Positions 26,316-36,007 of a stretch of 64,000 nucleotides of DNA are shown here, piece by piece. Under the pieces are notes generated by a model that worked only from the letters and a program-made list of their open reading frames with translations, did no database searches and was not told the DNA's origin. Made by a program: the position numbers and the translations under genes. The stretch lies in assembly GCF_900241005.1 (NCBI RefSeq), contig NZ_OEST01000002.1, forward strand, positions 1-64,000. Direction: 5' to 3'. Each line of letters starts with the position of its first letter. Positions within the stretch are counted from its first letter, which is position 1. This DNA comes from Bacteroides cutis. Lineage in GTDB: Bacteria; Bacteroidota; Bacteroidia; Bacteroidales; Bacteroidaceae.

Positions 26316-28811
26316 ATGAAAAAAAATATTTTATTAGGAACGCTATTTGCATCTTTGCTGTTGTTGGCAGGTTGCGATTATAATGAAGACAATTTTCCGG
26401 GATACGATGAGTATACCCATGCTAAGGATATCCGAAACGATACGATTACTTTAGTGAAAGCCAATTATAAAAAGATTGCTACACTGAAAGCAAATAGAGA
26501 ACTTGCTCTTTCTAAAGATCCTGAAGGGCAAACTTTTCTAAAAGCTTTGGATCAGTTGACCAGCAACGGTTTCTTTACCGAAGAAGCTCCCGCTGCATGG
26601 TATTTGCCTGCCTATATTGATTCTGTTTTCCCTTATTTAAGTAATAAGTCAAAAGTATTGGTGAATTATCAAAATGCAGAAAATTTGCCTGAATATATGG
26701 CTGATTTTAATGGAATCAAAGATTATGATCTTACTTCTGAGGATTATAAATCAGTGTGGGGCGATAAGGTGAATGCACTATACATTTCTCCTGCTAAAGT
26801 GAAGATGATACCGGAAGTTCTTGCTGCGGCTAATCCAAATGCTAAAAATGGAGATATGCTTTTGGTCAACTACGCTTATTCTGAAACGGAACCGAGTACG
26901 GGCGGTGGATCGGAGCCGGAACCAGAACCAGAACCGAAAAAAGTATATCAGTTGGTAAAAGAAGTAGATGAAGCAGGTGGTAATTATGTAATTCTTTCTC
27001 CGGATAAAAATGCCAATCTCATTCCTTTTGGAAAGCTTAAGGATGAAACAAAAAATTATGGTTATATGGTAGGCGAAGCAGTGACTGTTGCCGACGGACT
27101 CATCACAAGTGATGTTACTGATTATGTGTTGACGATTACCCCTACAGATAAAGGTTATTCTCTGAAGCGTCAGGACGGGAAATATATTTATATGTCCGGG
27201 GATTATAATACTTTCAATTTGTCTGCCTCTATGCAGGAAAAAGGAGGTGATTGGGTATTTACTGATAAAGCAACGGATAATTTGAAATCTGTTATCAATG
27301 TAGAAAAAAATAAAACCATAAAATTGAATTTTTATGTAGATGGAAATTCTTATTCGTATGGGGCATATTCGGGCTCAAAATCCGGTTCTTATTTGAATGA
27401 GTCTTTCATGGGTAATACTGGTCGGTTCACAGTGCAAAATGTAACCATGAATGAACCTTTGAATAGAGTATGGAGTAATACGGCTGATTATGGCTGGAAA
27501 GTATCTGCTACGATAAATAAGGTTTCTTATCCATCAGAAAGTTGGTTGGTATCTCCTGAAGTGGATTTAGATAAAGCAAATACACCGGTTTTGGCATTTG
27601 AACATGCGCTTAATTTTTTAAATGGTAATAACCGTGTAGATTTCATGGATTTGAAGATTTCTTCTGATTATAAAGATAATGTAGCTACTGCCACGTGGGA
27701 GACATTGAATGTACCTGTTTGGCCGGAAGGGAAAAACTGGAATTTTGTGGAATCTGGTAATATTGATTTGTCTGCATATAAAGGCAAAAAAATACGTATA
27801 GCATTTGTATATAAGAGTACTTCAGATTGTGGACCTACATTTGAAGTGAAGAATTTGACTTTAACTGATGAGGTGGAAGGTTATTATGCAGATGTACATC
27901 TTTATAAAGAAATCTCAGAAGACGAATTGGCTCCTGCTACTTTTGCTTCTACCCGTGCTGCTGTAAAAGCTAATACTTCTGCTGTTTATCGTTATGATGC
28001 TACAACTGCGACTTGGACTGCTTATGAACCGACTGATAAAAATACAGATCTTGTAGTATTGCAACCGGCAGATTATGAACCGATGGGATACAACTCAATC
28101 AGTGATCCTTCTGTTACATTGCCTATTTTCTTAACCAAGGCTTATCCCTATGTTAAGGCAGATGACAAGAAGGTAGCTGTATATTATTACTATGATTCCT
28201 CTGCAAAGAAAACTACTGTTGCTGCTACCGAGTTTACTTATGATGGTGCTGCTTGGCTTGAAACAGCTACAGATATGCCTGCCCGTATGTTGTTTGTGAA
28301 AAGTAATGATAAGTGGATAGAAGCAAAAGTATATTATGAAAATACTTTGCTTGGTGGTAATGATGGTGGTTTTACTATTCAGGATATTGAATTGGGAGGA
28401 TTGTCAAAGGTATGGTCCATTGAAAGGTCTTATGGTTGGAAAGCTACAGGCTATAATGGCGAAAACCAGAAAGCAGAAAGTTGGATTGTGTCACCTGAGA
28501 TTAGTTTGGAAAAAGCGGCTGTACCTGTCCTGAGATTTGATGCTGCTATAAATCATTTAAAAGGTAATAAAGTTTCAGATTACTTTGTGGTAAAACTATC
28601 TACTGATTATGTGGATGATGTTACAAAAGCCACTTGGGTTGATTTGACAATAACAGGATGGCCTGTGGAGGATTCATGGAGTTTTGTTACAGTAGATCCT
28701 TGTGAATTGGGTGATTATAGTAATCAAAAGATCCGTATTGCTTTCCAATATAAGAGCGATGAAAAAGCTGCCGCTACTGTTGAAATCAAAAATCTTTCTA
28801 TTCAAGAATAA
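26316..28811 (+). CDS. Large surface-type lipoprotein with two choice-of-anchor J domains
   Basis: An 831-residue lipoprotein (lipobox LLAGC, Cys19). The N-terminal 190 residues form an unnamed domain, followed by a Pro-Glu linker (EPEPEPEPK, about 203-211). Two related jelly-roll modules follow at about 385-530 and 695-831. They share YGWK, ESWLVSPEV/ESWIVSPEI, the WETLNVPVWP/WVDLTITGWP strand and IRIAFVYKS/IRIAFQYKS, the choice-of-anchor J pattern also seen in cleaved adhesins. Such domains bind rather than cut. It sits between the TonB receptor and the nuclease, in the position a SusD-like capture protein takes in glycan loci, so a ligand-capture role is plausible. No catalytic motif is seen. 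Confidence 0.85.
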   Translation: MKKNILLGTLFASLLLLAGCDYNEDNFPGYDEYTHAKDIRNDTITLVKANYKKIATLKANRELALSKDPEGQTFLKALDQLTSNGFFTEEAPAAWYLPAYIDSVFPYLSNKSKVLVNYQNAENLPEYMADFNGIKDYDLTSEDYKSVWGDKVNALYISPAKVKMIPEVLAAANPNAKNGDMLLVNYAYSETEPSTGGGSEPEPEPEPKKVYQLVKEVDEAGGNYVILSPDKNANLIPFGKLKDETKNYGYMVGEAVTVADGLITSDVTDYVLTITPTDKGYSLKRQDGKYIYMSGDYNTFNLSASMQEKGGDWVFTDKATDNLKSVINVEKNKTIKLNFYVDGNSYSYGAYSGSKSGSYLNESFMGNTGRFTVQNVTMNEPLNRVWSNTADYGWKVSATINKVSYPSESWLVSPEVDLDKANTPVLAFEHALNFLNGNNRVDFMDLKISSDYKDNVATATWETLNVPVWPEGKNWNFVESGNIDLSAYKGKKIRIAFVYKSTSDCGPTFEVKNLTLTDEVEGYYADVHLYKEISEDELAPATFASTRAAVKANTSAVYRYDATTATWTAYEPTDKNTDLVVLQPADYEPMGYNSISDPSVTLPIFLTKAYPYVKADDKKVAVYYYYDSSAKKTTVAATEFTYDGAAWLETATDMPARMLFVKSNDKWIEAKVYYENTLLGGNDGGFTIQDIELGGLSKVWSIERSYGWKATGYNGENQKAESWIVSPEISLEKAAVPVLRFDAAINHLKGNKVSDYFVVKLSTDYVDDVTKATWVDLTITGWPVEDSWSFVTVDPCELGDYSNQKIRIAFQYKSDEKAAATVEIKNLSIQE

Positions 28812-28839
28812 TGATGGATAGAAAAAACAAAAGCTTAGA

Positions 28840-30129
28840 ATGAAGAAATTATCTTATATATTGCTTTTGCTTATAAGTGTATGGCTCGGAGGGTGTGAAG
28901 ATTCCTCCGATGCTTTACCTTATGGCTACATTGAGACTACCCAGGAAGGGACATCTACAATGGTAATGAAAGGTTATGAAAACTACGCCGATGGATTTAG
29001 CGTTTTCAAGGCCGACGGATTTGACAAACCTTTCTATTTGAAAGAAAAGAAGTTTGTGGGGAATGCTTGGCGTTTTGTTCCGGGAGTCGATGGCAAACTT
29101 TCTGCAATGACTGAAGTTCCTGCTGATCAAGTTTGGCAAGAAACTATTGAGGTTGTGAGTGGAAAGAACTATTGGGCACGTTGTAAAAGTGCTACGAAAT
29201 ATAGTTTCTTAAAAGTACGTATAGCTTATATTGAAGGTAATAATGTAGGTATAGAATACATTGCAGCCGGTACAAAGGATCGCGACTTAAGTGAAAATGT
29301 TAATGCTAATGTTGCTACGGATAGAGTATCGGTAACCAACTATGAGATGCCTCGATTGAATGCTGCCAATTATTATGTAGATCACTATGTGACAGTGAGC
29401 AATGTAAAAGTGTTGAATTATGGTCTTGAATGGAATCCGACAATGAAACATTCTACCTGGGTCGCTTTCAATTTTGATGAAATTACTTGTAAAGAAGGTG
29501 CAGAACGTGGGAAGAACTTTTTTGTTGATCCGGAATTGCCTGTTGAAATGCAAGTAACCAATGACCAACATAAGAATGATGGATTTGATCGTGGACACCT
29601 TTGTGGCTCTGCCGATCGTCTCTATACTCAGGAAGCCAATGACCAAACTTTCTATTTCAGTAATATATCGCCTATGATTCCTTCATTCAATGGGCAATAC
29701 TGGGGAGCTTTGGAGAACCAGATACGTAAATGGGGACGCGCTATTCCTACTACGTATGATAAGGTATATGTGGCTAAGGGTGGTACGTTGAATGAATTAT
29801 TGAAAGATTTTACAGCTACCAAGAAAGGTGGAGATGGTAAACTGCCTTCTACAGATGAGAATGGACTTACCATTCATGGATTGCCTTGTCCAAAATATTA
29901 TTTTATGGCTATTCTATCACAAAAAGGTGATATTTGGCATGCGATTGGTTTTTGGATGGAACATCAAGAGTATTTATCTGGTAGCCCGTCAGTCAATGAA
30001 CTAAAGAAATGTGCTGTAAGTATTGACGAACTTGAAGAAAAAACAGGGCTTGACTTCTTCTGTAATCTGCCTGATGTGATAGAGGAGGAAGTGGAGAGTA
30101 CCTATAACGAAAATGACTGGGCTTGGTAA
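28840..30129 (+). CDS. DNA/RNA non-specific endonuclease lipoprotein (NUC family)
   Basis: This 429-residue lipoprotein has its lipobox at WLGGC (Cys19), an uncharacterised N-terminal region of about 170 residues and a C-terminal NUC domain of the Serratia nuclease type. The catalytic DRGH (250-253) supplies the general-base His253, and NISPMIPSFNGQYW with Asn284 matches the Mg-binding asparagine motif. Members cut single- and double-stranded DNA and RNA without sequence preference. The lipid anchor places it at the outer membrane, possibly on the surface. It is the third gene of the TonB receptor operon and is followed by a perfect terminator. I infer a role in degrading environmental nucleic acid for uptake; defence against incoming DNA is an alternative. 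Confidence 0.92.
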   Translation: MKKLSYILLLLISVWLGGCEDSSDALPYGYIETTQEGTSTMVMKGYENYADGFSVFKADGFDKPFYLKEKKFVGNAWRFVPGVDGKLSAMTEVPADQVWQETIEVVSGKNYWARCKSATKYSFLKVRIAYIEGNNVGIEYIAAGTKDRDLSENVNANVATDRVSVTNYEMPRLNAANYYVDHYVTVSNVKVLNYGLEWNPTMKHSTWVAFNFDEITCKEGAERGKNFFVDPELPVEMQVTNDQHKNDGFDRGHLCGSADRLYTQEANDQTFYFSNISPMIPSFNGQYWGALENQIRKWGRAIPTTYDKVYVAKGGTLNELLKDFTATKKGGDGKLPSTDENGLTIHGLPCPKYYFMAILSQKGDIWHAIGFWMEHQEYLSGSPSVNELKKCAVSIDELEEKTGLDFFCNLPDVIEEEVESTYNENDWAW

Positions 30130-30171
30130 GAGAACAGTCCTTTTTAACATAATACCAAATTAATAGTGGAG

Positions 30172-30200
30172 AGGATGTGTCGTGAGACACATCCTTTTTT
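30172..30200 (+). terminator. Terminator of the receptor-lipoprotein-nuclease operon
   Basis: AGGATGTGTC and GACACATCCT form a perfect 10-bp stem with a GTGA loop and six T. It closes the three-gene unit and separates it from gnd. Confidence 0.93.
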
Positions 30201-30381
30201 GTTATCGCTACAAACTACATGTATGTTTGATTAAAATAGTTTATTTAGAAATATATGCTTATTTATTAAAGAAATGGATGTTATGTCTGTTCATTAAAGA
30301 AATATGTATTTATTTCTGAAACTATACGAACAAATAGTACTAGCTTTTTGTTTCAACTATAAAGACAAAATTTACAAGTAT

Positions 30382-31857
30382 ATGGAGAAATTAACTAAAA
30401 CGGATATCGGACTTATAGGTCTTGCCGTGATGGGCGAAAATCTAGCTTTGAATATGGCAGATAAAGGTTGGATGGTATCTGTTTATAATCGTACTGTCCC
30501 GAGGGTGGAAGAAGGAGTGGTTGAGCGTTTCATTAATGGACGCGCCAAAGGAAAAAGTATCGAGGGATTTACAGATATATCAGATTTTGTAGCTTCTATT
30601 GCTACCCCCCGCAAAATAATGATGATGGTTCGTGCCGGTAGTGCGGTAGATGAACTGATGGAACAACTTTTCCCGTATTTATCACCGGGAGATATTCTGA
30701 TTGACGGTGGTAACTCGAATTACGAAGATACCAACCGTCGTGTTGCGTTAACCGAAAAGGAAGGCTTTCGTTTTGTAGGTGCCGGAGTATCGGGGGGAGA
30801 AGAAGGTGCGCTCAACGGTGCTTCCATTATGCCTGGAGGGTCGGAGAGTGCGTGGGAAGAAGTGAAACCTATTCTGCAAAGTATTGCTGCTAAAGCGTCG
30901 GATGGTACACCATGTTGCCAATGGATTGGTCCGGCAGGATCGGGACATTTTGTCAAGATGATACATAATGGAATTGAATATGGTGATATGCAACTTATTT
31001 CCGAAAGTTATTGGGTGATGAAAAACTTGTTGAAATTGACTAATGAGGAAATGGGTACCATCTTTTCTCATTGGAATGAAGGTAAGTTACGTAGTTATCT
31101 GATAGAGATTACTGCCAATATTTTGAGACATAAAGATAAGACGGGCGGTTATTTGATAGATAAAATCTTGGATACGGCAGGACAGAAAGGTACGGGAAAA
31201 TGGTCGGTAATCAATGCCATGGAGTTGGGTATGCCGCTTGGACTTATTGCTACAGCAGTTTTTGAACGCAGCTTATCTGCCCAGAAGAGTTTACGTGAAG
31301 AGTCTTCCAAGCAATTTGTGTGCCAACGTACGGAAGTTGTTTACAATAAACCTGAAATGGTGAAAGATATCTATGCTGCGTTGTATGCTTCTAAGCTAGT
31401 GTCGTATGCGCAGGGATTTGCTGTGTTGCAACGTGCGTCCGATACTTTTGGATGGAAATTGGATTTGGCTTCTATTGCGCGTATGTGGCGTGGGGGATGT
31501 ATTATCCGTAGTATCTTCCTGAATGATATTGCAGCGGCTTTTGAGGTAAAGGATAAACCGAGACACCTTTTGTTGGCGCCTTACTTTAAAGAAGAAATCA
31601 AGCAGTTGCTCTCTGGGTGGAAACATTTGGTGGTACAAGCTATGAAAGAAGAACTTCCGGTACCTGCATTCTCATCGGCGTTGAATTATTTTTATTCATT
31701 GGTATCGGCCAAGTTGCCGGCAAATATGATTCAGGCACAACGTGATTATTTCGGAGCACATACCTTTGAGCGTGTAGATGAGCTTCGTGGACAATTTTTT
31801 CATGAGAATTGGACCGGACATGGAGGTAATACCAAATCAGGAACTTACAATGTGTAA
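30382..31857 (+). CDS. gnd: 6-phosphogluconate dehydrogenase, decarboxylating
   Basis: This 491-residue cytosolic enzyme oxidises and decarboxylates 6-phosphogluconate to ribulose 5-phosphate with production of NADPH or NADH. Motifs are GLAVMGENLALNMA (nucleotide binding, near the N-terminus), GVSGGEEGA (family signature), and KMIHNGIEYGDMQ with the catalytic Lys and Asn. The frame opens 26 codons upstream at 30304, but alignment of the dinucleotide-binding motif to the usual N-terminus favours the ATG at 30382. It is the first gene of gnd-zwf-pgl, the entire oxidative branch of the pentose phosphate pathway, in reverse order of the reactions. zwf follows after 12 nt. Confidence 0.97.
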   Translation: MEKLTKTDIGLIGLAVMGENLALNMADKGWMVSVYNRTVPRVEEGVVERFINGRAKGKSIEGFTDISDFVASIATPRKIMMMVRAGSAVDELMEQLFPYLSPGDILIDGGNSNYEDTNRRVALTEKEGFRFVGAGVSGGEEGALNGASIMPGGSESAWEEVKPILQSIAAKASDGTPCCQWIGPAGSGHFVKMIHNGIEYGDMQLISESYWVMKNLLKLTNEEMGTIFSHWNEGKLRSYLIEITANILRHKDKTGGYLIDKILDTAGQKGTGKWSVINAMELGMPLGLIATAVFERSLSAQKSLREESSKQFVCQRTEVVYNKPEMVKDIYAALYASKLVSYAQGFAVLQRASDTFGWKLDLASIARMWRGGCIIRSIFLNDIAAAFEVKDKPRHLLLAPYFKEEIKQLLSGWKHLVVQAMKEELPVPAFSSALNYFYSLVSAKLPANMIQAQRDYFGAHTFERVDELRGQFFHENWTGHGGNTKSGTYNV

Positions 31858-31869
31858 AGAGGAACTACT

Positions 31870-33366
31870 ATGAATAAATTTGTAATGATTATTTTTGGAG
31901 CTTCAGGCGATTTGACGAAGCGTAAATTGATGCCGGCATTATATACTTTATATAAGGATGGACGTTTACCGGATGGTTTTGCTATTCTGGGTATTGGGCG
32001 TACAGAATATGAGGATGATAATTACCGTACATATATATTGAAAGAACTTGAACAGTTTATCGCTTCGAAAGAGCAAGTTGAAGAAAAGATGACAGATTTT
32101 TGTAGGCATCTGAATTATCTGACAATGAATCCTGCTGATGTAGAGGAATATGGCCGTTTGAATGACCGTTTGCAGGAATTGACAGGTGAAAAAGAACCGG
32201 ATAATCTTCTGTTTTATCTGGCTACCCCACCTTCGCTTTATGGCGTTATTCCACTTCATTTGCAGACAGCACATCTGAACACTCCCCATTCACGTATCAT
32301 CGTCGAAAAACCTTTTGGGTATGATTTAGAGTCAGCCCGTGATTTAAACCGGATTTATTCTTCTGTATTTGAGGAGCATCAGATTTATCGTATTGATCAT
32401 TTTCTGGGTAAAGAGACTGCTCAGAATATTCTGGCTTTTCGTTTTGCCAATGGTATTTTTGAACCATTATGGAACCGTAATTATGTGGATTATGTAGAAA
32501 TCACTGCGGTAGAGAATTTAGGTATAGAGCAACGTGGCGGATTTTATGAAGGCGCAGGTGCCTTGCGTGATATGGTGCAGAACCACCTTATACAACTGGT
32601 GGCATTGACAGCTATGGAACCTCCTGCTATCTTCAATGCTGATAATTTCCGAAATGAAGTGGTAAAAGTTTACGAATCTCTTGCACCATTGACGGAGGAA
32701 GACCTGAATGAACATATTGTTCGTGGACAGTACACTGGTTTCGGAACGAAAAAAGGTTATAGAGAAGAGAATAATGTATCGCCTGACTCACGTACCGAAA
32801 CTTATATTGCCATGAAAATCGGTATCAACAATTGGCGATGGAGTGGTGTTCCCTTCTATATCCGTACCGGAAAACAAATGCCTACAAAGGTAACGGAGAT
32901 TGTAATACATTTCCGTGAAACACCACATCAGATGTTTCATTGTGAAGGTGGCCATTGCCCCCGTGCCAACAAACTTATTTTACGATTGCAACCCAACGAA
33001 GGTATTGTCTTGAAGTTCGGAATGAAAGTTCCGGGTCCCGGATTTGACGTGAAGCAGGTTATGATGGACTTCAGCTATTCCGAATTAGGGAGGCTGCCTA
33101 CCGGTGATGCTTATGCTCGGTTAATAGAAGATTGTATACAAGGTGACCAGACACTATTTACTCGTAGTGATGCCGTTGAAGCTTCCTGGAAATTTTTTGA
33201 TCCTGTTTTAAATTATTGGAAGAAACATCCTGAGGTTCCGCTCTACGGTTATCCAATCGGTACTTGGGGGCCTTTGGAGAGTGAAGTAATGATGCACGAA
33301 CATGATGCTGAATGGACCAATCCGTGTAAAAATCTTACAAATACAGACGAATACTGTGAGTTATGA
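31870..33366 (+). CDS. zwf: Glucose-6-phosphate 1-dehydrogenase
   Basis: A 498-residue enzyme that oxidises glucose 6-phosphate to 6-phosphogluconolactone, the entry step of the oxidative pentose phosphate pathway. The N-terminal GASGDLTKRKLMPALY is the coenzyme-binding motif and RIDHFLGKE contains the catalytic His and substrate-binding Lys. EKPFGYD is also conserved. Length is normal. It lies 12 nt after gnd, and its TGA overlaps the pgl start (ATGA), so all three enzymes are translated from one message. Confidence 0.97.
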   Translation: MNKFVMIIFGASGDLTKRKLMPALYTLYKDGRLPDGFAILGIGRTEYEDDNYRTYILKELEQFIASKEQVEEKMTDFCRHLNYLTMNPADVEEYGRLNDRLQELTGEKEPDNLLFYLATPPSLYGVIPLHLQTAHLNTPHSRIIVEKPFGYDLESARDLNRIYSSVFEEHQIYRIDHFLGKETAQNILAFRFANGIFEPLWNRNYVDYVEITAVENLGIEQRGGFYEGAGALRDMVQNHLIQLVALTAMEPPAIFNADNFRNEVVKVYESLAPLTEEDLNEHIVRGQYTGFGTKKGYREENNVSPDSRTETYIAMKIGINNWRWSGVPFYIRTGKQMPTKVTEIVIHFRETPHQMFHCEGGHCPRANKLILRLQPNEGIVLKFGMKVPGPGFDVKQVMMDFSYSELGRLPTGDAYARLIEDCIQGDQTLFTRSDAVEASWKFFDPVLNYWKKHPEVPLYGYPIGTWGPLESEVMMHEHDAEWTNPCKNLTNTDEYCEL

Positions 33367-34082
33367 AAAGTTACATTTATACTACTGCGACAGAAACGGC
33401 GCATGCGCTCATTAAATATCTCATTGATATGATGAAACAAGAGCCGAAACGAATTTTTTATTTTGCTTTCAGCGGAGGAACTACTCCTTCAATTATGTTT
33501 GATATTTGGGCGAATGAGTATAAAGAACAAACTCCATGGGAACGGATGCGTATCTATTGGGTAGATGAACGGTGCGTTCCTTTCGAAGACTCGGAAAGTA
33601 ATTATGGTACAATGAGCAGGTTACTTTTGAATGAGGTCAGGATGCCGGATGAATTTGTTTTTCCTGTCTACGCATTCCATTCTCCCGAAGAAGAAGCCAA
33701 ACGTTATTCGGAACAAGTATATCGTACATTACCTTTGTGGCGTGGCTTTCCGGTTTTTGATGTTGTGTTGCTTGGTGCAGGTGACGACGGGCATACATCT
33801 TCTATCTTTCCGGGACAAGAACATCTTCTGTCTTCTTTTCGTCCATATGAAGTCAGCTTCAATCCTTATAACGGGCAGCAGCGGATAGCCATGACAGGAT
33901 GCCTGATATTCAGTGCTAAGAAGATAGTCTTTCTTGTAACTGGAAAAAGTAAGGCAGATGTAGTCCGTGATATCTTGAACTCGGGTGATACCGGTCCTGC
34001 CGCCTTTGTGGCGCATCATGCTTTAGATGTTGATGTCTTTGCTGATGCTCAGGCTGCTGGAAAGGAAGCGGATACTATTTAG
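33363..34082 (+). CDS. pgl: 6-phosphogluconolactonase
   Basis: A 239-residue enzyme of the SugarP isomerase/DevB type that hydrolyses 6-phosphogluconolactone to 6-phosphogluconate, linking the zwf and gnd reactions. FSGGTTPSIMFD is the phosphate-binding loop, WVDERCVPFEDSESNYG the family signature, and LLGAGDDGHTSSIFPG carries the catalytic His. Its start overlaps the zwf stop by 4 nt. Its last 8 nt overlap the 3' end of the convergent DUF2776 gene. Confidence 0.96.
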   Translation: MKSYIYTTATETAHALIKYLIDMMKQEPKRIFYFAFSGGTTPSIMFDIWANEYKEQTPWERMRIYWVDERCVPFEDSESNYGTMSRLLLNEVRMPDEFVFPVYAFHSPEEEAKRYSEQVYRTLPLWRGFPVFDVVLLGAGDDGHTSSIFPGQEHLLSSFRPYEVSFNPYNGQQRIAMTGCLIFSAKKIVFLVTGKSKADVVRDILNSGDTGPAAFVAHHALDVDVFADAQAAGKEADTI

Positions 34083-35118
34083 AAGTACCGCTTTCCAGAA
34101 TGCTTACTATTGAGAATAGTGTGAAACATATACCTCCTAAGCCGGCTAATACGCGCGCCGGTACAAAGTAGGCATCGTGTATTGTTGCCATCTCGAAAAT
34201 GAAGACGGAGAGGAACAGGCAGGTTAGGGCTGTAAATATTGGAATTAACGGGATACGGTTGGCTAGTTTGAATGTGTTTCGCCAGATAGCAGCAAGCAGG
34301 ATGACTTTGCTGGAAATACTGTAACACACCAGTCCCAATCCTATCATGATAAATCCGATAGAGGATTTGATAATGTTGGGATTACCTAAAATCAAGAGTC
34401 CCCAAACGATACTGAGTGTTCCCATGGATAATACTAATGCAGGCCACCATCTTTTTTCAGGATGTGTGTATGTATTACGTATTTGGCGTACGATTGTTGC
34501 TACCAATGCTACCAAGCTGGTACAGATACAGGCAATTCCTGCCATGACGTGTCCGGCTACATAATAAGCATTGTGTGTGTCGCTTTTCGTAAGAAGCCAG
34601 AAGGTCCATATCCATGTAACAGTTGCCAGGATAATGGCGATGATTATCAAAATATTGCCTTCTATGGAGTTAAATGCTTTACGGGGTACCTCGTGTCCGG
34701 TTGTATCGGAGTTTTCAGGGATGAGAGTGAAACGTGTAGAGGAAGTTGCTGTGGTTGCGACGCATGCTGTGATGAAGGCTACTCCGCAAACTACATGTCC
34801 GGCTACGAAATGGCTGGCACTAGCAGCTTCATTTATGTATTCCCATCCATAGATAAAAGTGATAATGGCTGCCATGTAACCGATGATAGGTAGGGCATAT
34901 TTTACTATCGGGCTATATGTATGGATAATTTGCCGGATGATTGTGGCTGCCGTAGCAAATAGTGCGATACAAATCATCCCTAAGGATAACAATACCGGAC
35001 CGGCGACATACTTTGCCGGGTCCACTCCCATATAAAGCACGAAAGTTCCGTAGCTAAAACAAAACAAAGCCATCAGTAAGGGTATGGCTCGGAAAAGAAT
35101 ACTAATTCCGTAATTCAT
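34075..35118 (-). CDS. DUF2776-type inner-membrane protein, YhiM-like
   Basis: A 347-residue protein with about ten membrane helices. It contains four related segments: YVAGPVLLSLGMI, FVAGHVVCGVAFI, YVAGHVMAGIACI and FVPARVLAGLGGI, each followed by a helix and two of them by ATIxRQ. That indicates an internal fourfold repeat of about 85-90 residues. The pattern, length and the tail VLAGLGGICFTLFSIVSILE closely match what I know of E. coli YhiM, a DUF2776 protein linked to acid resistance; no transport activity is established. It is monocistronic, convergent with pgl (8-nt overlap of the 3' ends), and divergent from nothing close. Function in Bacteroides is unknown. Confidence 0.82.
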   Translation of the reverse strand: MNYGISILFRAIPLLMALFCFSYGTFVLYMGVDPAKYVAGPVLLSLGMICIALFATAATIIRQIIHTYSPIVKYALPIIGYMAAIITFIYGWEYINEAASASHFVAGHVVCGVAFITACVATTATSSTRFTLIPENSDTTGHEVPRKAFNSIEGNILIIIAIILATVTWIWTFWLLTKSDTHNAYYVAGHVMAGIACICTSLVALVATIVRQIRNTYTHPEKRWWPALVLSMGTLSIVWGLLILGNPNIIKSSIGFIMIGLGLVCYSISSKVILLAAIWRNTFKLANRIPLIPIFTALTCLFLSVFIFEMATIHDAYFVPARVLAGLGGICFTLFSIVSILESGTSK

Positions 35119-35217
35119 AATTAGCTTATTTAGAGTTTTTACTTTCTAACAGTGACATTCTGGCTTTGTTTTTCTTTTTAAGTTTTATTTATAGCATATA
35201 GAGTTTACAAAGTTAAA

Positions 35218-35862
35218 TCAGGGGGCTAATCGAGATATTTCCCAGTTTCCATTCTCTAATAGTGTATATTGAAAACGATCGTGTAGTCTGTTTTCACGTC
35301 CTTGCCAAAACTCAAAACGGGTAGGAGTGACTACAAATCCTCCCCAATTATCAGGACGTTTCACTACTTGTCCCGCCAACTTTGTTGCCTCATAAGCAAA
35401 TGCACGTATAATTTCCATCCGGCTGCCGATGACATGGCTTTGCGGGGAAACTCTGGCTCCGATTCTACTTTTGTAAGGACGAGTTGCAAAATAAGCCTCT
35501 GATTCTTCGGGAGTACATTTTTCAGCTTTCCCCTCGATATGTACCTGTCTCTCCAATTTATGCCACACAAAGGACAAGGATATATATGGGTTACCTGTTA
35601 ATTGTTGTCCTTTACGGCTTTCGTAATTTGTGAAAAATAGAAACTTCTCATTTTCCATCCCTTTCAGTAATACGGTTCGTGTAGAAGGATGTCCGTCAGT
35701 TGATACAGTGGCTATAATCATGGCGGTAGGTTCGTCTTCGCTACTATGGATGGCATCGTCCAGCCAATATGCAAATTGTTCGAAAGGATCGTTGGAAATG
35801 TTGTTTTTAGTGAGTTTCCCACGCGTATATTCTTTTCGGATATCAGAGATTTGAGATTTCAT
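35218..35862 (-). CDS. pdxH: Pyridoxamine/pyridoxine 5'-phosphate oxidase
   Basis: This FMN enzyme of 214 residues oxidises pyridoxine or pyridoxamine 5'-phosphate to pyridoxal 5'-phosphate, the last step of vitamin B6 salvage. Landmarks are SDIRKEYTRGKL at the N-terminus, STRTVLLKG and FFTNYESRKGQQL for FMN and phosphate binding, and the C-terminal FWQGRENRLHDR before the end (LAP). Two starts are possible; the ATG at 35862 gives the usual N-terminus just ahead of SDIR, while the ATG at 35883 adds seven basic residues. The gene appears monocistronic. Confidence 0.94.
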   Translation of the reverse strand: MKSQISDIRKEYTRGKLTKNNISNDPFEQFAYWLDDAIHSSEDEPTAMIIATVSTDGHPSTRTVLLKGMENEKFLFFTNYESRKGQQLTGNPYISLSFVWHKLERQVHIEGKAEKCTPEESEAYFATRPYKSRIGARVSPQSHVIGSRMEIIRAFAYEATKLAGQVVKRPDNWGGFVVTPTRFEFWQGRENRLHDRFQYTLLENGNWEISRLAP

Positions 35863-35998
35863 ACTTCGTATAATTTTTTTCATCTATAACAATGAAGAAG
35901 GGGATAGAGTTCTGATAAATATTATACTTCAGGGATAGTTTATTTATTATCACAATAAGAAATTAGTGTTTTCATTTTACTAATTAAGTTTATATTAT

Positions 35999-36006
35999 TA
36001 CTTTTG
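35999..36006 (+). promoter_or_regulatory. -7 promoter element of the 6S-like RNA
   Basis: TACTTTTG placed so that transcription would begin at about 36009-36013, at the base of the long hairpin. A partial -33 (TTTA) lies about 21 nt upstream. Confidence 0.55.
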
Positions 36007-36007
36007 C

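Noticed and set aside
33363-34082. gnd-zwf-pgl as part of a horizontally acquired block
   Set aside because: Gene order, overlaps and codon choice look like the surrounding chromosome; no mobile-element traces adjoin.
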